From the NCBI GenBank assembly GCA_023136985.1, contig JAGLQD010000060.1, positions 1 through 11,700 of the forward strand: 11,700 nt of DNA, read 5' to 3'. Below are positions 6,747 to 11,700 of the stretch, in pieces. Below the pieces are notes generated by a model. The model worked only from the letters and a program-made list of their open reading frames with translations. It was not told the origin of the DNA and searched no databases. Position 1 is the first letter of the stretch, and each line of letters opens with the position of its first letter. The DNA is from Candidatus Sabulitectum sp. (GTDB lineage Bacteria; Fermentibacterota; Fermentibacteria; Fermentibacterales; JCC-6). Both the position numbers and the translations under genes were made by a program.

Positions 6747-8543
6747 ATGCCGTTGTTATTTGATGTTCAACCATACAGATTCTTAAACAATACTCAAGGA
6801 GATGTAATGGTTAATAACAACAGAGTTCTCGCAGAGTTAAATGAATACATCAAGCGTGGAAATTACCTTCAGGCAATTGAACTTGCAAACAGGAGTATAG
6901 CAAAGAATGACGATATTCTTCTAAGGAAACCTCTTGCTCTTGCCCTGTCAAGAATGGGGCATACTGGTGAGGCCCTCGAAGCTCTGAAGCCTCTCATGAA
7001 AGAAGCTGATCCGGAGACCAATGGTCTTGTTGGTGGAATTCTTAAACACAACTGGCTTACCACAGGAAAGATTGAATTTTTAGAAGACTCATACCAGTTT
7101 TACCTGAAAGCTTTCAGAGAGGGAAAAGACTACTGGACAGGCATAAACGCCGCCACTCTTGCCAGAGTAATGGACAGAGATGTTTCACAGTCACTTGCAG
7201 AAGAAGTGCTTAACATATGCTGGGCCGAATACGAACGACTGGGAACGAGAAGTTCTTTCTGGCTGCTTGTTTCTATAGCAGAGGCTCACCTGGTTAAGGG
7301 AGATGTTGTAACAGCAGTGAAGTGGTACAAACTGGTCATGCCTATGGCATACAAATCTGTGGGGCAGATCAAAACAGTAAGAAGAAATGCCAGAATGCTT
7401 GGTGAAAAGCTGGGTCAGGAAGCTCTTGCAAAGTTAATGGACGCCATCTGTGCTCCCAGGGTGGCCTTTTTCGCTGGCCACAGAATTGACCGAAAAGGAA
7501 TGTCACCAAGGTTTCCCCAGAAAGAATCTGAGGTAGTAAAGAAAAAACTGCGCGCTACACTGGGCAAATTAAGAATAAGTGTTGGTGTAGCTTCCCTTGC
7601 AGATGGTGCCGACATTCTCTTTCACGAATGTCTTATTGAAGCGGGCAGGCAGTGCAGGGTTATTCTTCCTTCGCCGGTGGAGGATTTCAGAAAAAGGCTT
7701 GAAGCAGATGATCCTGGAGGCTGGGTGGAGAGGTTCGACAAGGTTCTCAAAGCAGCGTCTGCTGTAGAGATCGTCTCCAATTCTGTTTTCACACAGGACT
7801 GGGGAATTGTTTACGAGCTTGCAACAGATTACATGATAGGGTATGCAATGAATCTTGCCAGGGAATTCGACGGTGAGATTGTTCCTCTGGTAGTATGGGA
7901 CAAAAAGATGCAGAGCAAACGCGGAGGAACATACTCAGCCGTGAAGAAACTTCGCTCTCTGGGTTACGAACCTGAAGTAATCACAGTATTTCCTAAATCC
8001 CTCTCCAACTACACCGGCAACTCGAAGAGCCGGTCAAGAAAGAATCGAAGAACAGGTTATGTTCCGTCAATGAACGCTTTCGTTGTAGTTGGAGTAGGAA
8101 AAGAGATCAGGAATGATGATGAAATAGCAGGTGCTCTTTCCCGGTACATAAAAACCGTTGCTGAAATCACCTCATCCAGCAATACCTTACCAGTTAAGAG
8201 AAGCCTCAGTGGTAAAGAAATCTGCCTGGCTTTTGCTGATCTACTCAGTGCAAATCAGTTCATACAGGCTTTCAGAAAACTGCAACCGGAAAGTTGCATA
8301 TTTGCTCATGTAGGGCTTAGTGTACGTTTTGATGTTTCTCTGTCAAGAGCCGGAGACTTTTACAGCCCTGCTCTTATTGAAGATATCAGCTTAGTTAGAG
8401 AGCTTTCACCAGCACAGACATTTTGTACTACTGCATTTCGATCACTCTCAATCCTCATAGAAAGTGATCCATTCCAGTATACCTACAGAGGCCAGTTCTC
8501 TATTGCTGACAGGGAAATCAAAATATTTGAGATGAACCTATAG
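6747..8543 (+). CDS. TPR + SLOG-like + degenerate class III nucleotide cyclase protein
   Basis: 598 residues. Residues ~21-235 are helical TPR-like repeats (for example RGNYLQAIELANRSIA and LALALSRMGHTGEALEALK). Residues ~236-410 form a Rossmann/SLOG-like domain: RVAFFAGHRID (G244-D248), then DGADILFHECL (D289), a VILPSPVEDF strand and a GG-turn. Residues ~442-598 align along their whole length with a class III adenylate/guanylate cyclase C-terminal half, including the SANQFIQAF helix, FAHVGLS strand and final FEMNL. However, the metal Asp of FADxxG and of (W)GD are lost (SGK at S488-K490) and the NRAAR catalytic pair is replaced by IEDIS at I544-S548. It is therefore probably not an active cyclase. 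TPR, SLOG and cyclase domains do occur together in bacterial signalling proteins. Starts at 6747 (AGGAG, 6-base gap) and 6807 (AAGGAG, 5-base gap) both look good; an in-frame ATG at 6726 has no ribosome site. It stands alone between the terminator and an AT-rich spacer. Confidence 0.75.
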   Translation: MPLLFDVQPYRFLNNTQGDVMVNNNRVLAELNEYIKRGNYLQAIELANRSIAKNDDILLRKPLALALSRMGHTGEALEALKPLMKEADPETNGLVGGILKHNWLTTGKIEFLEDSYQFYLKAFREGKDYWTGINAATLARVMDRDVSQSLAEEVLNICWAEYERLGTRSSFWLLVSIAEAHLVKGDVVTAVKWYKLVMPMAYKSVGQIKTVRRNARMLGEKLGQEALAKLMDAICAPRVAFFAGHRIDRKGMSPRFPQKESEVVKKKLRATLGKLRISVGVASLADGADILFHECLIEAGRQCRVILPSPVEDFRKRLEADDPGGWVERFDKVLKAASAVEIVSNSVFTQDWGIVYELATDYMIGYAMNLAREFDGEIVPLVVWDKKMQSKRGGTYSAVKKLRSLGYEPEVITVFPKSLSNYTGNSKSRSRKNRRTGYVPSMNAFVVVGVGKEIRNDDEIAGALSRYIKTVAEITSSSNTLPVKRSLSGKEICLAFADLLSANQFIQAFRKLQPESCIFAHVGLSVRFDVSLSRAGDFYSPALIEDISLVRELSPAQTFCTTAFRSLSILIESDPFQYTYRGQFSIADREIKIFEMNL

Positions 8544-8645
8544 TCTAGTAGAAAAATGCTAAGCAGCAGCTCTCAGTTGTGGCACATATTACTAACTTAC
8601 GCATATCAAATGGTGTTGTGGAATGCGCTAAATAACTACTATCCA

Positions 8646-8656
8646 ATAACTAAGAA
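8646..8656 (+). repeat. 11-base direct repeat, copy 1 (ATAACTAAGAA)
   Basis: An identical copy lies at 8728-8738, 82 bases downstream. In such AT-rich sequence a chance match is quite possible, so significance is low. Confidence 0.25.
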
Positions 8657-8727
8657 TACTTAAGATGCTATTCTAAGTAAATTTATTCGAGAAGATAGTA
8701 ATTGATTAATGATGCTGTAGTGAATAG

Positions 8728-8738
8728 ATAACTAAGAA
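8728..8738 (+). repeat. 11-base direct repeat, copy 2 (ATAACTAAGAA)
   Basis: Second copy of the repeat at 8646-8656, on the same strand. A chance match is possible. Confidence 0.25.
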
Positions 8739-8779
8739 CAAATTACGCTCAATATGCGACAATAGCAGCAATAAAATAT

Positions 8780-8807
8780 TTGCAAAATAGTAAGTGTCAC
8801 ATATAAT
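8780..8807 (+). promoter_or_regulatory. Sigma-70-like promoter for the secreted repeat protein
   Basis: TTGCAA (4 of 6 to the -35 consensus), 16 bases, then a perfect TATAAT. It points toward the gene at 8970, which would give a leader of about 155 bases. The region is AT-rich, so a chance match is possible, but the spacing is good. Confidence 0.5.
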
Positions 8808-8849
8808 TAAATTTCAAGTATAAAGATGTTGCGTAGAAACGTATAAAGA

Positions 8850-8869
8850 GTATATACTGAACTATATAC
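8850..8869. repeat. Small inverted repeat in the leader
   Basis: GTATATA, six bases (CTGAAC), TATATAC. It would form a weak AT hairpin in the leader of the downstream gene, or serve as a protein-binding dyad. Confidence 0.3.
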
Positions 8870-8955
8870 ATAAATTACATCTTGCTATTTCAATAATCCT
8901 ATTCTATCGTTTGGCAGGGGAATCAGATATTCTGTTTCTGCTGAATGTCTTTTAT

Positions 8956-8966
8956 GGGAGGGGAAG
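8956..8966 (+). promoter_or_regulatory. Purine-rich ribosome binding site deciding the start at 8970
   Basis: GGGAGGGGAAG sits just before the ATG at 8970 and selects it over the nearby ATG at 8982. Confidence 0.7.
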
Positions 8967-8969
8967 TCA

Positions 8970-11700
8970 ATGAATTGGCGAATGTCTTTTTCAATACTTA
9001 TTCTGTTAGCTGGCTTTGCAGCAGCAGATGATACGGCTCAGATTAACTTGCTGAGAGGTGCCTTATTAGAGGGACAAGTCACTGAAAGTGAAATCAATCT
9101 TTCTTCTGCTCACGAAACAGCAGAGAGTAGTATTGAGAACGGGATTTTCATAGAAGAGTTTGCAGTCGAAACTGATGCAGACTACTATTTTGAATGTGAT
9201 ACGGAAGGATCGTTCATTACATCTCCCATCAGTTGGCCGGGGGGAATTGGGCAAAATGGTTCTTACTTATCAGTAGTGGAAGCGGGAGGAGAGAATGAGG
9301 TTCATATTTACAGGACAACAGGGTCACGAGTAACAGGCTTTGATGGCCCTGCTGGTGTGCCAATATATGGTGTTATGTCAACAGGTGGCAACTATTATGT
9401 AAACTGCGATGAAGATACAAGCCCTCGTGTATACACATCGTCTAATGGAGGTAGCTCTTGGAGCCCGTTAGGGAGTGCTCCAACAGGATACCACGGTCGA
9501 GGAATGTCATATGATGGAGATGTAACACATCATATCTTTGAAGCCGTAGATTCCAAGATTGTTGTTCATTGGGCCCCAAGCGCAGGAACTGCTTCGGGCT
9601 GGAATTTATCCTCATATATAGGTGGTTCTTTTATCACCGGTGTTGCTGTATGTGACGCATCAGATGTTTTCCCAGATGTTGGCATATCTGGAACTGCTAT
9701 AGTGGTTTGTGCAAGAGGCAGTGATGATTTGTGGCTGTTTGTCAGACAATCATCTGGAAATTTGTCATATATAGGTTCCTGTGATATGCCTGGTGTAAGT
9801 ACAAATTATAATCAGGGTATTACTTATCATGAATCAACTGGAAAATTTTACCTTGTTAATAACAGTTCTGGTACAACAAGAGTGTATCGACTTGACCTTT
9901 CCGCTGGAATTGAACCTTCGAATCCTCCAGCTATATCTCGGGTAAATCCATCCAGCTCCACTGCTACAATTGTAGCAGGAGAATCAATAAATTTTCAAGT
10001 TTCTGCAACTGATCAGGATGGAGATTTAGATCGTTTTGAATGGGATCTGAATGGACTTAAGGTTGCGGAGAACCCCGCATCGGGATCGTCTGCTATAGAT
10101 AACTGGTCTAAAACATTTACATCACCTGGAACATATACGGTGAAGGCATCTGTATTTGATGAAGACGGTAATGATGATTTTCTTCAATGGACGGTGCTAG
10201 TTGAAGAACCATCAACACCACCTGAGATATTCAGGGACAATCCAACTTCTGAAGATGTCTATATATATATTGGAGAATCGATTACATTCGAGGTAAACGC
10301 AACGGATGATAACGGAGACCTTGAATATTTCGAATGGTTAATTGATGGCATGCCTATGGTTACTCACCCAGTATCAGGGGCATCAGCTTCTGATTCATGG
10401 GTAAACGATTTTACTGAAGCAGGCACCTTTCAGATTACTTCTGCTATATATGATAGTGATTCCAATACGGATCAGCTGGATTGGAACATACATGTAGAAG
10501 ATCCGGCCCCAGAGATATTCAGAGATAATCCGATAACAGAATTCGTTAGCATTTACATTGGCGAATCTATCGATTTTGAAGTTCATGCAACTGACGAAAA
10601 TTCCGACTTGGACCATTTTGTATGGTTCCTGAATGGAGATTGGGTTGCAGAGAATTCAGCATCAGGCGGGTATGATGACGATAGTTGGTTCAATATTTTC
10701 AACGAGACTGGTTCTTACCAAGTTGATTCGTATATCTATGACGCACAGGGTAATGAAGACCAGATAGGCTGGCAAGTAGAAGTTACATTGAGCGACATTA
10801 TAATAAACGAGCCTAATTCTTCTACTTCTTGGACACATTTCGACACCAATCTGTCTATTACCTGGGAGTATCCCGCAATTCTTGCTGGAGATAATGTAAG
10901 CATTGCGTTGTACGACGGGGGTACTCTTGTTGAGACACTTGTTGTTTCAACGGTTAATGATGGTTCCTGGATCTATGCAGGTCCTGTACCTATGAGTTGG
11001 ACACCTGGAACCCAGTATCAGATTAAGATTGTAGATGATCTTGGTAACTTTGGCTGGAGTGAGAATTTTGAAATAGTTCCTTCAGAGAATGCAGAAGTTA
11101 TCACAGTAACAGAGCCTGATGTTTCTACAATATGGGAACACTTTGAAACAGACCTTCCAGTAAACTGGAGCTACCCTGCTCTGCTTAGAATTCTCTCTGG
11201 TGAGAATGTAAGCATTGCTTTGTACGACGGGGGTACTCTTGTTGAGACTCTTGTTGCTTCAACAGACAATGATGGTTCCTGGACCTATGCAGGTCCTGTA
11301 CCGATGAGTTGGATACCGGGAATCCAATATCAGATTAAGATTGTAGATGATCTTGGTAACTTTGGCTGGAGTGAGAATTTTGAAATAGTTCCTTCAGAGA
11401 ATGCAGAAGTTATCACAGTAACAGAGCCTGATGTTTCTACAATATGGACTCACTTTGATACAGACCTTCCTGTATCCTGGGAATACCCGGCACTACTTGG
11501 GTCAGCAAGTGTTTTTGGTGCTTTGTCGGGAGATAATGTAAGTATTGCACTGTACGATGGTTCCACTCTTGTTGAGACTCTTGTTGCTTCAACAGATAAT
11601 GATGGTTCCTGGACCTATGCTGGTCCTGTACCCAAGAGTTGGACACCGGGAACCCAGTATAGTGTTAAGATTGTTGATGATCTTGGTAACTTTGGCTGGA
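8970..11700 (+). CDS. Large secreted multidomain repeat protein: propeller-like, PKD/Ig-like and KRE9-like repeats (partial)
   Basis: At least 910 codons, open to the right edge with no stop. The signal peptide is clear: basic R4, hydrophobic SFSILILLAGF, cleavage probably after A19. Residues ~40-315 look like a beta-propeller, with one sialidase-type Asp-box (S157-W164, SSNGGSSW) and Gly/Tyr-rich strands. Residues ~319-607 are three PKD/Ig-like repeats of 96-98 residues, each with a GESIxFxVxATD segment and a Gly-containing turn. From ~610 there are at least three KRE9/KNH-like Ig domains, each with NVSIALYDG, GSWxYAGPVP and a KIVDDLGNFGW segment. Such proteins are typically exported and may be surface-attached; a C-terminal sorting domain, if present, lies outside the window. 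The gene seems more AT-rich than the operon on its left. The ligand or function is not recognisable; adhesion or polysaccharide binding is only a guess. Confidence 0.85.
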   Translation, partial: MNWRMSFSILILLAGFAAADDTAQINLLRGALLEGQVTESEINLSSAHETAESSIENGIFIEEFAVETDADYYFECDTEGSFITSPISWPGGIGQNGSYLSVVEAGGENEVHIYRTTGSRVTGFDGPAGVPIYGVMSTGGNYYVNCDEDTSPRVYTSSNGGSSWSPLGSAPTGYHGRGMSYDGDVTHHIFEAVDSKIVVHWAPSAGTASGWNLSSYIGGSFITGVAVCDASDVFPDVGISGTAIVVCARGSDDLWLFVRQSSGNLSYIGSCDMPGVSTNYNQGITYHESTGKFYLVNNSSGTTRVYRLDLSAGIEPSNPPAISRVNPSSSTATIVAGESINFQVSATDQDGDLDRFEWDLNGLKVAENPASGSSAIDNWSKTFTSPGTYTVKASVFDEDGNDDFLQWTVLVEEPSTPPEIFRDNPTSEDVYIYIGESITFEVNATDDNGDLEYFEWLIDGMPMVTHPVSGASASDSWVNDFTEAGTFQITSAIYDSDSNTDQLDWNIHVEDPAPEIFRDNPITEFVSIYIGESIDFEVHATDENSDLDHFVWFLNGDWVAENSASGGYDDDSWFNIFNETGSYQVDSYIYDAQGNEDQIGWQVEVTLSDIIINEPNSSTSWTHFDTNLSITWEYPAILAGDNVSIALYDGGTLVETLVVSTVNDGSWIYAGPVPMSWTPGTQYQIKIVDDLGNFGWSENFEIVPSENAEVITVTEPDVSTIWEHFETDLPVNWSYPALLRILSGENVSIALYDGGTLVETLVASTDNDGSWTYAGPVPMSWIPGIQYQIKIVDDLGNFGWSENFEIVPSENAEVITVTEPDVSTIWTHFDTDLPVSWEYPALLGSASVFGALSGDNVSIALYDGSTLVETLVASTDNDGSWTYAGPVPKSWTPGTQYSVKIVDDLGNFGW
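9924..10788 (+). repeat. Three tandem PKD/Ig-like domain repeats within the secreted protein
   Basis: Units start near 9924, 10218 and 10509 and are spaced 294 and 288 bases at the conserved position after the opening Pro. Units 2 and 3 share EIFRDNP and YIGESI; all share a D-G/S-D-L turn, W, and a final VE strand. DNA identity is moderate, so they are older than the repeats that follow. Confidence 0.75.
11016..11135 (+). repeat. 120-bp exact direct repeat, copy 1
   Basis: Base-for-base identical to 11328-11447, an offset of 312 bases, as read by eye. It spans the end of one KRE9-like domain and the start of the next. Confidence 0.85.
11328..11447 (+). repeat. 120-bp exact direct repeat, copy 2
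   Basis: Identical partner of 11016-11135. Identity including third codon positions indicates recent duplication or gene conversion. Confidence 0.85.

Larger units (their letters stand above)
8544..8969. other. AT-rich intergenic region with no gene
   Basis: A 426-base spacer clearly richer in A and T than the preceding operon. Reading all frames I see only short open stretches without ribosome sites, and no tRNA-like structure. It holds a promoter-like pair at 8780-8807, a small hairpin at 8850-8869, an 11-base direct repeat (8646-8656 and 8728-8738) and the ribosome site of the next gene. A decayed gene cannot be excluded but none is recognisable. Confidence 0.6.
10797..11700 (+). repeat. 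Three tandem KRE9/KNH-like repeats, third unit incomplete
   Basis: Units begin near 10797, 11097 and 11409. Corresponding sites are 303-330 bases apart because of small insertions near the middle of each unit: unit 2 has an added RILSG and unit 3 an added GSASVFGALSG-type segment. Nucleotide identity is very high through most of each unit. The array probably continues past the edge. Confidence 0.85.

Noticed and set aside
8646..8738. CRISPR or iteron array from the ATAACTAAGAA repeats
   Set aside because: Only two copies, short and AT-rich, with no regular spacing or leader.
8544..8969. Small RNA, tRNA or decayed transposon in the AT-rich spacer
   Set aside because: No cloverleaf, no terminator-bounded transcript unit and no terminal inverted repeats with target duplication could be found by eye.
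11437..11646. Minus-strand open frame in the repeat array
   Set aside because: Lies inside the continuous plus-strand repeat protein and has a low-complexity sequence; a shadow.

Overview
The window looks like a chromosomal piece of a Gram-negative-type bacterium, perhaps from a poorly cultured lineage near the FCB group or a candidate phylum. This placement is an inference from three things: a bacterial sphingolipid gene set, a short alanyl-tRNA synthetase of the kind I associate with candidate-phyla bacteria, and a large secreted repeat protein. No rRNA, tRNA, CRISPR array, transposase or phage gene is visible.

Positions 1-2881 hold what looks like the core of a bacterial ceramide pathway. 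A minus-strand NAD(P)-dependent epimerase/reductase (CerR-like, TTG start, cut by the window edge) diverges from a plus-strand serine palmitoyltransferase-like enzyme. That is followed one base later by a large GNAT-fold protein that fits the proposed bacterial ceramide synthase. The 136-bp divergent spacer carries two clean inverted repeats, which suggests shared control. In the bacterial order the three steps would be: serine plus acyl thioester to 3-ketosphinganine (SPT), N-acylation (GNAT protein), then reduction of the 3-oxo group (CerR-like).

The plus-strand run continues without a gap through a 592-residue alanyl-tRNA synthetase lacking the usual C-terminal domain, then a secreted protein with a caspase-like fold (4-base ATGA overlap), then an M42 aminopeptidase. 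It closes at a 16-bp perfect hairpin at 6638-6673. The spacing suggests one operon mixing lipid synthesis, translation and peptide turnover.

Positions 6674-8543 carry a single gene for a TPR + SLOG-like (nucleotide-sensor Rossmann) + degenerate class III nucleotide cyclase protein. The cyclase part keeps the overall pattern but has lost the metal-binding and transition-state residues, so it is probably a pseudo-enzyme or sensor.

Positions 8544-8969 are AT-rich and non-coding, with a good sigma-70-like promoter and small dyads. From 8970 to the right edge runs a large secreted protein, open for 910 codons and not ended in the window: signal peptide, propeller-like region with an Asp-box, three PKD/Ig-like repeats, then at least three KRE9/KNH-like repeats whose DNA is nearly identical (a 120-bp stretch is identical in two copies), which points to recent tandem duplication.
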